Below, one piece after another: positions 31,904-42,999 of a stretch of 64,000 nt of DNA. A program made the position numbers and the translations under genes. The stretch lies in contig JAUCEF010000001.1 of the NCBI GenBank assembly GCA_033558025.1, positions 4,030,001 to 4,094,000 of the forward strand, in the 5' to 3' direction. This DNA comes from Phytophthora sp. 'mugwort'. Taxonomy: Eukaryota; Oomycota; Peronosporomycetes; Peronosporales; Peronosporaceae. Within the stretch, counting starts at the first letter, position 1. Every line of letters begins with the position of its first letter. The notes below the pieces were generated by a model. The model saw only the letters and a program-made list of their open reading frames with translations. It was not told where the DNA came from and searched no databases.

Positions 31904-32310
31904 AAGGTTTGCTTAGTGCCGTATTAGAGATATTCCCACGCGCCGGACACCGGATTCGTTTAGAGCACATCAAACGTAACATCCGCAGCGCGCGCGTTCG
32001 CCTCACGAACAACGAAAGTGAAATTATCTCCGCAATGGCAGACAGTGATTGAAAATGAGTTTACTCTGTATCGAACTGAACTCGCGTGCATCAACATTCG
32101 AGCTGCTGTGTATCTCGATGGAATTAAAAAGATTCATTGGGTGAAATATGCTGTTTGACGTGAGCTCTTGAAGTAGAAATGTGAAGTGATACTAAAGTGA
32201 AAGCTAGCTTTGCAAGGACGCCCTGCTGAAGGGACGTCCATTTCTGTCCTAGAAATGCTGGTAGTTTTTCAACTGCTCCTTCTTGTATTTCTGAATGAAC
32301 AAGCTTCAAG

Positions 32311-32854
32311 ATGCGTCAAAATGCATCCAACTGGGATGCCATTTATGGCGATGACGAGCTTGTGCCTTTTCTGCGTGGTCGACGTGATGAACTTACAGCA
32401 GCTTATATCTATTGCAAGATTACTCCGTGCCTTGAGGGATCCTATATGGTCTGGTACATGGGGCCAACGAAGCGTGAAGGGCATATCCATCCATGGCGAC
32501 ACGTAGATCTGCCTGCAAAGCACTGCACATGTGGAGGTTGGGAAGACTACGAATTCCCGTGCGTCCACGCGGTATGCGCTGCGATTAGTGAAGGCGCCCA
32601 AATCAGCAGTCTGTACGACGCCAAGAGACTTTCGGTCAAACTTCACAGAACATACACTTCGCTTCATACCCCTCCCCGTGGACGGACAATTTCGCATTGA
32701 TAACGTTCTAATACTTCCGACAATGCAAGTTCCACCGCCCGAGAAAGGAAAGCGAGGTCTGAAACCAGGGCCAAAACCAAAACACAAACGCAGGAACACG
32801 AAAGGTAGTAAGTTGCAGCAAGCAAGTGCTTTCGAGCGGTTGCACTGTAGGTAG
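32311..32854 (+). pseudogene. MULE transposase C-terminal part with SWIM zinc finger
   Basis: MRQNASNWDAIYGDDELVPF starts the frame at 32311. The SWIM motif is clear: AKHCTCGGWEDYEFPCVHAV (C-x-C...C-x-H, about 32517-32572), a zinc finger found in Mutator-type transposases. After a frame change near 32660 the tail reads FIPLPVDGQFRIDNVLILPT and the basic KGKRGLKPGPKPKHKRRNTK, common at MULE C-termini. The catalytic D,D,E domain is absent. Confidence 0.75.
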
Positions 32855-33211
32855 TTTATTTGATGATAATCAATCCATTTTTGATGATGACAGTCTGAAG
32901 TGTATGATATATTGCCCGCTTTGGATGATAAATGTGCCAATTCCGATAAACAAAATCAAAACCCGATGAGACCTTTTCATTTGGTTGTTTGTTTACGAAT
33001 AAATTCGAAGCGAAGAATATTATAATCAAGACCCAATCTTGTGAGTTCTCCTACTAGCCACTGAGTTTGAAAAAAAAACAAAGAGCAGTTGCAAAGCGCG
33101 TCCAAGCTACTCCAGTCGCCAACAAACGAGATCATTCCGCATTTTACACTACACTAACGTGATGCGACTACACTATGAATACCCTCGGAAGGTGCCTGAG
33201 GAGAAGTCGTG

Positions 33212-33447
33212 GAAATACTGAAAGAGTATGACCAAGGAGAATATGACTGTCTCTGTCTCAACAAGCTCTCACTTTTGTTGTTTTCTTCTAACCCTACAAG
33301 CTTATGAATGTGATGAACCCGATCTCCATAATAACTATAACGTAAATTTTGCTGCATCAAACCTAAGCCTAGAAAGTGAGTGACTCTCCAGCTTATTGCT
33401 CCAGGAAAGATCTGAGTGGATGTACACTCGGATAAGATAATTCCTCA
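33212..33447 (-). repeat. Right inverted arm of the 31.7-33.4 kb element
   Basis: Reverse complement of 31662-31903 with scattered mismatches; the inner boundary is at GAAATACTGAAAGAG. Confidence 0.8.
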
Positions 33448-33860
33448 GGCTCTTGGACAAGACTTTCCATCCCCCAAACGCAGGGTGTGGTGCAATGGCA
33501 CCAGGTATTTATTAATAGTAACTGGATGCCAGAAATGCTGTGAGTTGTAAGATAGTATTCATTGAGGATTAAGAAGAAGAAAAAAGTGGTCATGTTGGGG
33601 AAAACCGCTGGTCAGTCCTACCGACTGACCTGGATTAAAAACCCCACTAGCCTGTGCTACCCGTTGGGATTTTTCACCCGTTGTGGTGTCTCACTTAGTG
33701 ATTGGTAAAAATTTTATTTTTGGGATTGGAGATTTGCCAGGGCAGTATGGATTGCAATAGTCGACGTCCTGCAGTACATACTGCAATACCTCTCGACAAT
33801 GCAGTATCTATTGAAATACTACTATGCAGTATATATTGATATCATACGTGATTTCTCCTT

Positions 33861-34585
33861 TTACTCGGCTGCTGGATCGACCCCTCCATCCTCGCGACAA
33901 GAAATTGCCTCAGCGATCATTTTTGCATTCCAAAGAAAGGGGTTATGCTTGAAAAACAGCAAGTTTTCGAAGTCGACCGGTGTGAGACGCTTTCGAAATG
34001 AGCGTAGAACGTGCTTGGCGCATCAAAACATCTCTCCACTGATGCCGAAGTCCCTGCAATGAATCTTAGGTCTGCATATTGAAATTGAAAATCCAGCTGT
34101 TTTCGTCGTTAGATTCATGAGTTCGGCTGCGTAGCTGCGCCTATCGGAAAATTCTTTAATTGTAGCGGACGGCGCGACCACAAACTGCTTATTCTGTGCT
34201 TTTTCTTCTGGGCTGAGTTCTGCACTTGTTCATCATTTTCACCACAGCAAGATCAAATAGGGACGTGTGCGCGTCAGCGCGAGATAGTCCTTCAGTTCAG
34301 AAAGTCTTCCACCATGCTTTCGAAAAGATAGTGAACGTCACCAAGATGTTGTTCATGCTTCTGCATGTCGGGCAAAAGACACTTTTCAATTTTTGCGAGA
34401 GCAGGCATGGTGGACTTAGTACGTTTAATGCCCTTCCGACCCACCGGGTTCACTTCGCCCACCTGGCAGGCATGCTTCTCAATACGCAGAAACCTTTCCA
34501 GTATTTTATGTGTAGAAGACCACCTTGTGACATTCCGCTTGATAGCGCAGTGCGGCGTAAGCTGACGAAGCGCACCCGCTGATTG
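33861..34585 (-). pseudogene. hAT-type transposase relic, middle and C-terminal parts
   Basis: From about 34580: IKRNVTRWSSTHKILERFLR, the TRWSS block typical of hAT transposases, continuing to QHLGDVHYLFESMVEDFL and a stop near 34293. Further on, other frames hold VERCF, then AKHVLRSFRKRLTPVDFENL and FFKHNPFFWNAKMIAEAI ending at stop 33861-33863, matching the hAT C-terminal dimerisation region. The N-terminal finger and first catalytic residues are absent. Confidence 0.65.
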
Positions 34586-35285
34586 AACAGTTGTTGTTTA
34601 CGGCATATTATTGCGTCCAATCATAGCAGACCAAATAGACAAACATGTTGTTTCCGGCAACCGTTTGTTGCAACCAATTTTGTAACTTTGTATCACAATT
34701 TCGCGCCCGTCTTCTAGAGCTCAGTCGGCAAGATACCTCGGGACCGAAAGCCACGAAACGAGGAGAGCAGCCGGAGGAAGCGTCACATGGGTGACGTGCG
34801 AGTTCCTTCGAGCCGCCATTGAATCCTTCGAAAGAAAGGGCATTCAGGCAAGCTCAACGATTTTTTTGCCTGGTCTGGAAGCCTTCCCGTGGAACTGGAA
34901 GGCACCACCCTCGACACCAGTTCAAGAACAAGGGAATACATTGTCGCCTGTGATTCAAGGGGGGGGGGGGTACCCCCGTGATTCCGAAGGTGGCATCGGC
35001 CTTTAACCTTGTTATATGTAACAAACATTTGGTACACCATATGTCATTACCCTATCGTTTATATCATTAGTGGTTACATGTCATACGCGGTAACCCCGGA
35101 AGTCGAGTTTTTTTACGGTACATCGTATATTACCAACATGTAAAACTCAAACTTCAGGGGATAAGATCTCCATTCATTCTAGTGGGTCCAAATGACTGCC
35201 AGAATACACGCAACTACTGCAGGACAGCACGCAATGACATTTTCAAATTCGACACCAGACCAGCAAGATAAACCATCCGAGCACA
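34586..35285. other. No gene identified
   Basis: An open plus-strand frame (34791-35006) has no known motif. A run of 12 G lies at 34959-34970, followed by TACCCCC. The last 100 bases may hold the damaged 5' end of the pogo-like transposase. Confidence 0.35.
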
Positions 35286-36731
35286 GTGCAAACGCACACA
35301 GGCCGCCTGCGTGTTCATGGTAACGGGCGTCAAGGCATGCTTTTCGTGCGCAAGGTGTACACAAACAAGTCCAAGCTGCGCGTCATACAGTACTACGACC
35401 GGACCAACAGTGCTGCAGTGGAGCGCTTTTCCCTGAGTGTGGGGCTTAGCAGCTCATCGGCCCAAAAGCTGATCTACAAGCGGTTACGCAACCGGCTTCG
35501 TATGCAACCCAGTCAGCGTGGCCGTCTTGTTGATGCTAGACGAGCCCGGACTCGAGACCTTGGTACCACCCTTCCTCCGTCCACCGAGGCTGCTCTTGTC
35601 GGGTGGATTAACGACTATCGCCGAGATGGGGTACCAATTTCAGCAACGATGCTAAGCCTCAGGGCATTGGATGTTGCGAAGGAGTTGGGCCTTCCCGAAG
35701 GGTCCTTTTCAGCATCAAGTAGATGGGTTTGGTGCTTCACAAGGCGTCATCTGTTCTCGTTTCGTGCGAAGACGCACCAAGGAAAAGAAGCAACCGCTGC
35801 AGCCATTAAAAGGGCACAATCCTTTGCAAGGGAGGTGGCAAGCTTTGTAGGGGTAGAGGGCATCACGGACGTCTTCAATGCCGATAAAACGGCGTGTTTT
35901 CGAGCTGTTGCCGCTCACGACACTTACCCCAACGGGCTCCAAAACGTGTGGGTTAAGATTGGGGAAAAGGAGAAGGAGTGAGTGACTGCAATGGTTATGG
36001 GAGACGTGCATTGAAACAAGTATCCGTTGTTTTCGTGATGAAGGCGCCGCAATCAAAAATCCCTGACGTCGCCACCGAAAATAAGCGGTTGCGTCATGGC
36101 TTTGGACGCCATATGTGGTAGAAGGTTCGCAAACTACAAGAGCAGCATTCGCTGCAGATTTTCGGCAATAGAAACGCGTGGTGGACAGAGGAGCTGACTG
36201 TCGAATTCCTTCGTTTCCATTTTTGAGATCGCTCACCGGTAAGCCGGCCAATACGCCTCCTGCTGGGCGATTTCATTGGGCATTGGGTGGATGAGGCACC
36301 AACGTATGCAGCCGAGCAGAAGATCGTACTGCTAAAAGTACCGCCATGTTTAATGTGGCTTTGTCAGCCAGCTGACGCCGTGTGGATCAAGCCCATTAAG
36401 GACCGGCTAAGGCATCACTAGATCAACCACCTCCGAGACCAGCTGGCCTAGCACAACGCCAATTCGTATGTTGCCTCCACTCCGTTTGACCTGAAGGCAC
36501 CTAGCTAACCACTGTTACTGAATGGATTACTAGCGCCTGGGGCGACATCCGTCGTCGATGATCCGAAACGGCTTCACGAGGTGTCACATCGGTGACGATG
36601 CTGCTGACACTGATGATGGCCTGGCCTTTCAGCAGGAGGTAGATCAAGTGGTTACGGAGTTAGAAAAATGCTCGCTAATGTCAGGCGTACGTACTGGACC
36701 CGACGTAGTGGATAGCATAGTCGTCGAATAA
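35286..36731 (+). pseudogene. pogo/Tigger-like transposase relic
   Basis: The first frame (to 35981) shows a CENP-B-type DNA-binding region: WINDYRRDGVPISATMLSLR, AKELGLPEGSFSASSRWVWC and FTRRHLFSFRAKTHQGKE, then the first DDE Asp in VFNADKTACF. Beyond the stop, other frames hold AWWTEELTVEFLRFHF, LLLGDFIGHWVDEA (second Asp) and LKVPPCLMWLCQPADAVWIK, and the tail QEVDQVVTELEKCSLMSG ends at 36731. This is the pogo branch of the Tc1/mariner superfamily. Several stops and shifts after 35981. Confidence 0.75.
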
Positions 36732-38072
36732 ACGGATAACCAGTGAATTGAACCGATTGCAAAAAATGTCGCTTGAGGGGGACGCTTAAACCCAGAACCC
36801 AAACCAGATCGCTACCCCCGCGGAGGTTTTGCTTTTTAAGTCGATGCGATACCCCACGATGCTAACCGCAGAGTAAGCTATCAATATACCGGTATATCTA
36901 CATACGCTCTGTTCTATACCTCCACACGAGCACAAGCACATTTAAGTCCAAAGTTGTGTTTTTTCTTATAGTTTTACTGACCTCACGTGTTTTCCTTACT
37001 GCAGATGTCAATGGCGGTCTATCGGATACGACACGTATTTGCTGTACATTGCCACCGCCAATAACATAGCCGATAGGGTATATGTAACAGGTGGACATTT
37101 AATTTTAAAGGGTTTATAGTACACCATACCCTACTCAACATCAATGTCGGAATCAACAAGTCATAGACGATACCTAATTCTGATGCAACACAAACTGTCG
37201 CTGAGATACATGTACTTTGATTTTCTGTGGTGGATACTCCGTCAACTTAAGAGGATAAAAATCGGCTGCTAGCATATTGCGCTTCTGCGCGACATGTCTA
37301 CCTGTGGACCAATCCGTAGCACGTTATACACCGAGCAAGCGACAGCGAAAGCAAGCAAATCTTGGCTACATTTCAAGATTCTTGAGTCTGTAGCAGGTGT
37401 CTGCCGCTGTGCACTTACCGACCGCACCAATGGCTTTGTAGAATATGCGCTTAGTGTCAAATTCGCTGGTGCATCAAGCGGAAGAGTGGACATTGAGGTG
37501 CTAGCCGCATAAGGAATTTCTTGCTTCGTTGGTTTCATTACTGATGACAATTAGCGAGATGAACAGGCTGAAACTGCATTGCTATGACCTTCCATTCCTG
37601 TCTGCCGTGCATGAGCACAGTAGCAAAAAAGATGGACCACAGGCAACTGTAAGATAAAGGTGACGTGAAGGTTCGGTACGACCACACGAGCTCTTTCGTG
37701 AATGGAACAAGCTCACCAAGTTTTACTGCGCTTCGTGTGTGGTTTTTGCTAGGCGTGCATGAATCGTTTGGTGGTTGAGTTGGCAACGGCAAAAGAACCT
37801 GAGGTACCACGATTGACACTTGCCAATACTGTAGCTATTTTGCTGCCAACACCGAAGCCGTCGGTAGGTCTTGCAAAGCACGGGTGCTCTGACGCAGCAC
37901 AAATATTAAAGCTGCACCTTTTTTTTTATCAGCAACACTATGAACACACCAAGCCGGCACGACGCTATTCGTATCCTACAAATCGTAGCTCAACTTTCAC
38001 GTACTGTAGAAGAATTCAGCCTATCGAGTAAGAAATCTATTCCGCAGAATTAAGTTCGTAGTAGCTATTGGA
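36732..38072. other. Intergenic, nothing identified
   Basis: Frames at 37269-37550 (minus), 37294-37512 (plus), 37538-37819 (minus) and 37759-38031 (plus) overlap or alternate and show no domain. A real but unknown gene cannot be excluded. The last part is the 3' flank of the neuroguidin gene. Confidence 0.35.
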
Positions 38073-39376
38073 TCACGAGAACAGGTCGGAAAACACCACT
38101 TTCTTCTTTTTGCCAGACGACTTCTTCATGGCTGAGGCCGACGTGACGTCAGACAGAACAGCGGCAGCAGCAGCGCCACGAGCAGAGCCGCTGCTGCCAA
38201 CACTTCGCGCTACTTTGCGCTTTTTCTCGGTCTGTAAGCAAAGAGCACCAGTATATGTTTTGTTAGCGCTCGCATCAAGAGAAAAAAAGCGTGTGACGGC
38301 CTAGTCAAGACACAGCAGACGTACCGGCGCATCAACGTGCGAGAAGATACCACCCGTTTTGCCGCCAATCTTCTTCGGCTCGCGCGGCGTCGGGATGCGG
38401 TGCTTGGTCTTGTCCAGAGACAAAATGTCTTGAACTGCGGCAAAGTTGTCAATGGAGCCAACGTTGTCGGCGCGGTTGGCCTCCATCTCGCGCTGGCGCT
38501 TGCGAATTTTGTCCTTGCGCGATGTAACTACACGCACGAAGCGCGACTCCTCGAACTCCTTTTTCTCGGCATCCTCGCGAGCGATCTCCTTGTCCACAAC
38601 GCTTGTGCCGCTGGCCAAAATCTCCGCTGGACGCTCGCTGAACTCCTCACGCAATTCTGCCAGAATTGTACTCTTTTGCAGGCGCTTACGGTTGCGTTCA
38701 TCCTTCTTTGCCTGCTGAACCTGTGCACGCTCCTCCTCCTCGTACGGAACTGCTGCCAAGCGTGGCGCACGGTAAATACCATCCTTGGTGCCAGAGCCAC
38801 CCTCCTCGCCATTCTCGTCATCGTCCTGTCCATCCTCAGCAGCAAGTTGGTCCGGGTTGGGTGCGTAGCTCAGAGACTCGTCGAGTCCCTTGCCGCCCGA
38901 TAATGCCACCTTTAGCATCTTGTCCACTTGGTACCTCATTTTGCGGTCTAGTGGACGGATGCGCTCCAGCAGCGTGCGGTAACGCACCAGCTCCTTGAAA
39001 ACGGGGTGGTCCTTCACCTTCTCCGGTGCTTCCAACTGCAGTCGCAGCAACGATATCGACGGATACAACATTTAAAACCTGTCTGTGTAGCGCATCGTAA
39101 TACCCATTATTTACCTTGAGTACCGCGAAGAAGAGCTCCATTTTCGTGTACGTTAGCAGCGCGTGGTTCTTCACCTGCAAGTATGTCATGCCAGACTCCG
39201 TGGGCAGCTCTGTCTGCACAAAGCACCAATAGCATTTAGCTTTCAAGATGCGTATACATACATTACACTCTCATATGAACATATTCAGAAGTTTATTGTT
39301 GACGCACCGCGACTGCAGCGTCCATGTTGGCCACTTTGCCGTATACTTGGGCCACGTCGTCCTTCAGTCGGTCCAT
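38073..39376 (-). CDS. Neuroguidin/LCP5-like nucleolar protein (Sas10/Utp3 family), four exons
   Basis: The exons are 39308-39376, 39115-39213, 38325-39035 and 38073-38231, joined by GT-AG introns of 94, 79 and 93 bp that keep the frame, giving 345 residues. The N-terminal Sas10/Utp3 region holds GMTYLQVKNHALLTY and KELVRYRTLLERIRPLDRKM. An acidic middle follows (DGQDDDENGEEGG), then RAPRLAAVPYEEEERAQVQQ as in neuroguidin, and a lysine-rich C-terminus (KKSSGKKKKVVFSDLF), which suits nucleolar location. Family members belong to the small-subunit processome and act in 18S rRNA maturation. The Met at 39376 is chosen because the exon then has exactly 23 codons. Splice sites are inferred from sequence. 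Confidence 0.88.
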
Positions 39377-39732
39377 GGGGTGCAATTCTGGTTAAATGCC
39401 ATCGCCAGACGCAGGCATACGGCACAAATTCAGCAACAATCTATCATTACGCAGGCAAAGACCATCCATCGACGGGGCCTGCATGGTGCCAGGAACGCAC
39501 CTCCTTCGGGTGCCATGACGGTTTAACGACTATTACCGTAGTGCCTCTGCCTGAACCAGTGGCTCGTAGCTGCATTTGGACCAATAACATTGTCGGGTTG
39601 TTTTTCGCCTTCACGGCCAATAGAAAAGAGGCTGAATCAGATCTGAATCGGCGATCGAGCCAGACTGGCAGTGTCAGTAAAGTTCATTTTAAGGGAGAAT
39701 TCCAAGGGAAAATTCTAAGGGGGTCTGGAATC
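39377..39732. other. Upstream region of neuroguidin gene
   Basis: No coding signal. The promoter of the minus-strand neuroguidin gene should lie here, but I cannot identify a core element. Confidence 0.35.
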
Positions 39733-39811
39733 GAAAAAACATTTTCAAAGGGGGACTCGATAATTAGGTTGACGATAATATCTCTACAAGCTAGATTTTA
39801 CAAAACCTATA
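39733..39811 (+). repeat. 80-bp dispersed repeat, copy 1
   Basis: GGGACTCGATAATTAGGTTG and its surroundings recur in opposite orientation at 51888-51967 with about a dozen mismatches. Here it lies just before the dikinase relic. Confidence 0.65.
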
Positions 39812-39825
39812 CCTATCTTCCAAGC

Positions 39826-40419
39826 GGGCGGCAACGACGCAGATGGCGCGCAGCGGCGTGAATGTGCCGCCCGGACTGACCGTCACGACGGAAGTGTGCC
39901 AAGTAGTTTAAGCGGTAGGCGGGCGCCTGCTCGACGGTCTGATGGACGAGGTGCGTCGGGAGGGACGCTAAGCGTGACGCTTGCCGACGCGATGAACGCG
40001 CTGCTGGTATCGGTGCGCGTCGACCGCTTGGCGTACGAGTGATACCGTCGTCTGCTGTAGGTTTCGACGACGTGGTGGTAGATGTCCAGCACGACGACTT
40101 CGAGGTTGAGCTGTCGGCAACGAAGCAGGCGCGCCACGTGACGTTCGACGTGGAGCTGAGGGCTAGCGACCTGAAGGATCTGGTGTGGTAGTGAAAGAAG
40201 GTGTACGGGAAGCGCGTCAAGTCGTTCCCATCGGACCCGTGGAAGAAAATGCGCATGGGCATCGAGGCCGTGTTCCGCTCGTGGAACGTCCCGTACGCCG
40301 TCTAATACCGTGAGATTAATAACATCACGGATCTCACTCGCACGGCCGTGAACGTGCAGGCCATGGTGTACGGCAACATCAACGACCAGTTGTGCACATG
40401 CGTGCTGTTCACGCAACGT
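39826..40419 (+). pseudogene. Pyruvate phosphate dikinase relic, 5' piece
   Basis: Frames give SGVNVPPGLTVTTEVCQVV, the conserved N-terminal region of pyruvate phosphate dikinase, then SFPSDPWKKMRMGIEAVFRS, WNVPYAV, YREINNITDLTRTAVNVQAM and VYGNINDQLCTCVLFTQR. This enzyme interconverts pyruvate and phosphoenolpyruvate and replaces or supplements pyruvate kinase in oomycetes. Many stops and deletions. The sequence breaks at the Arg of FTRNP, where the Copia element is inserted, and resumes at 50213. Confidence 0.8.
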
Positions 40420-40805
40420 TGAAAGGTTTGGAGTCGTTGCAGAGGAAGATGCCGTAAATGTCGACAGCGAGAGCGAGAGCGAAGTAGTGGAAGTAGAGGT
40501 GACCCATTGAAGGAAAATTGGAAAGCGATTGATAGTGAGGCGGAAGAAAATCAAAAGCTACTAACTACTGCTGCCTCCTACACGCAAACTACGACGTCCC
40601 TCGTGCACGCCCTTGATTCCTCACTATCTTCGTTGTTCTGTTCGACCGAATGATGTCGCAAGTAGTTCTGCCGATCCGATTGATGTCGTAAGTAGATCCT
40701 GCTTTGACGTGCTGTGCCTGATCGTTCACCTGACTATGATCTGTGCAACTACCCACCTTGATCTCGGCAAATCTTGCCTTAGCTGAGATATCGTCGCCAC
40801 ACTCC
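40420..40805. repeat. Left (3') LTR of the Copia element
   Basis: Begins TGAAAGGTTTGGAGTCGTTG and matches 49259-49493 plus 50023-50205 in direct orientation with scattered differences. Confidence 0.85.
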
Positions 40806-41233
40806 CACTCGACGAAAGCCAAGATCGCCTCGAAAGCGCTCGAACTTCGTCGTCCCCAGCGGCTTCGTGAAGAGGAAACGTTAGAAACAGACGTTGGAAT
40901 CTGAAAACACACCATGTGCATTGCACAATAAGACATCGCCAGTGCGTCTCAGCCGCAGCGCCGGTGCATCCACTAGCCTGGCTGTGTCGCAGCCGTCACG
41001 TCGCGTCGGGGAATTTCCGAGGGCTCCGAAGGTGATGTCTTCTGAAGGCGGTGGAAGTGAGATACCTGAGGAAGGCCATTCAGTACTCACAGCCGACCCA
41101 CCAAGCCAAGCCACGCCGCCGCTGTGCACACGCCCAGCACCAGTAGCTCCGCGATGGCACCACTTTCCGCTTCGCATCTCCCACCCGAGGAGCTGCACGC
41201 CGGCGATAATATAGCGTATTATTCAATAATATT
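40806..41233. other. Copia 3' internal or unassigned sequence
   Basis: Overlapping frames on both strands without known motifs. Probably untranslated retroelement sequence or flank of the SET-domain relic. Confidence 0.3.
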
Positions 41234-42711
41234 GTGTGCAGTGACCCCAGAGGCTATCGGGAAGCCGCCATTCTGAGCGTCGATGCTACCTCCGGCGCAG
41301 ACATACCGCTCGAGCTAGACACCGGAGAAATCATCGCTCCAACCATGATGCTGAAGCGCCTAGTGGACCGCTCGGGGAAGCAGATTGGTCAGGGGAAGGC
41401 GCTGTGGCTCAAGTTGAGGACGTTCACGTTGGTTTCTGGGAGGCATGAAGCTCCGACGCGAGCCAGTGCGCCAAGGTCGCCTGAAATCGCTTCGCCAAGA
41501 GGTGCAACAGGCATGGCCAGCCCTGAACTTTGTATCCCGTGTGAGGATTCGCAGCTCGGTGAAGCCGAAATCGCGACAACCCTGGTATCCACTGACTCCG
41601 GAGACCCAGGAATTGTACAGGCGGCCAGTAGTACTGCAATGGGTGTAATGCAGCACGAATCTAGTGAAAAAGCAAGGCCAAGAAGTGATGAAGCCCATCA
41701 AGCGAGGCATCGGCTACCAATGAAGATCAACAGCTCCCGCACGCGGGCGCTATTGCGGACTCGCGGTTGGTTGCCGTGAGTGACTATCTGAAATCTATCC
41801 CGACCTGCCTGAAGCGAGCGAAAATTCGCCACCAAGCCAAGAAGCGAACTGGAAGCTGACATGTTCCGAGGTCGCGTAAGCGCCGCGACCAGAAGAAGTG
41901 CGCTGTGACCCGCAGCGGTACGAACATTTACCACGCATATACTGTGAAGGCCCGAACGGCCATGGAAACGCTGCAACTTCCTGGAGTCAAGAACCGCCTT
42001 AGAGCTCTGCATGTTCGGCGACCGGAGTTCGCCAGGTCCAGCGTAGAAGACTGGCTGGTTATGAGAGAGGTGATGTGGCCAACCTCCGTGCAGCGCATTT
42101 CTGAGTCTCAAGTGCCCGAGGGACTCGAGTTTGCAGATATTGGTGACGGTGATCCGTGCCAATGCATCGGTGATAGTTTCATGGACTCCTGCCGAAATGC
42201 TACTCTATCGATCTACTGCACCCCGACTACTGCCGTTTGGACAGTGCCTGCAGCAACTCGCCGCGCAGCCATCCCGCACTAAAAACATTGTACGACACAT
42301 GCTGTGTCGGTCTTGGCGTGCACACCACTGCATGTATCGAAGTAGGTGATGTAGTTGGCGAGGACGTGGGCCGGCATTTCGAGTACCCCGCCATTATTGA
42401 AGGCCAGCCCGCGCAGGCCGTCAAACAGAACAGCGGCTACATTTTTATGTTGCTCAACGCACAGTCGGTGTCAGTCAAGTACGTCTACATCGAACCGCTC
42501 AATTGCGGTTCGATCACACGGTTCATGAGCCAATCTGCAACCCCAACGTGGAATTCGTGGAGATGCAGAACGGGACCAATGTGAAGGTGCTTGCGAGGAT
42601 GACTAAGACCGTTTTCCTGGCACGCAGCTTGCTGTCAACTATGGCGACGAGATCTGGTTTAAGTGCTCGTATGACTCGTGCTGGGTTGACTCCGATGACA
42701 ATGAAGATTAG
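41234..42711 (+). pseudogene. SET-domain (histone-lysine methyltransferase-like) gene relic
   Basis: The first frame (41234-41779) holds GADIPLELDTGEIIAPTMML and LWLKLRTFTLVSG, of unknown type. From 41905 a Cys-rich pre-SET-like cluster appears (CQCIGDSFMDSCRNATLSIY), then GLGVHTTACIEVGDVVGEDV, LNCGSITRFMSQSA and NYGDEIWFKC with a Cys-rich post-SET end (CSYDSCWVDSD) stopping at 42709-42711. These are the order and motifs of SET methyltransferases: the G-x-G cofactor loop, N-x-x-x-x-x-x-H-type motif (His lost) and the Y of the pseudoknot. At least three frame shifts. Whether the 5' frame belongs to the same gene is unsure. Confidence 0.65.
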
Positions 42712-42999
42712 GTGAAGGCGTTAGCGAGAGAAAAGTAGGTCGCCATCCAGCACATGGCGAATAACGCAAAGTCTTCAATCACATGCATAACTATTCACAT
42801 GAATATCTGATCCTTCTTCTCCGAGCGAGGACATTGTCCGATTTGCTTTTCCTCGTGTGCTAATAGAACAACCAGGCTGCTACCATCATCTTAGCGACTC
42901 TTTGAGCTTGAAATCTTTGATGCTCAGCTGCCGGACACATTTGAAGAAAACGCTCACATGTAGTGAGTGAGGGTTAGCAAGGGCAACACCTTTGCGTGC

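Larger units (their letters stand above)
31662..33447. mobile_element. Small element with 240-bp inverted arms and a MULE C-terminal fragment
   Basis: The arms 31662-31903 and 33212-33447 are reverse complements with scattered mismatches. The outer ends begin TGAGGAATTATCTTATCCGA. Between them lies a SWIM-domain MULE transposase fragment (32311-32854). MULE elements have long inverted repeats like these. I see no clear 9-bp target duplication. The catalytic domain is missing, so it would depend on another element. Confidence 0.65.

Noticed and set aside
38337..38998. Plus-strand ORFs up to 188 codons opposite the neuroguidin gene
   Set aside because: Antisense shadows; the minus strand has family motifs and matching splice sites.
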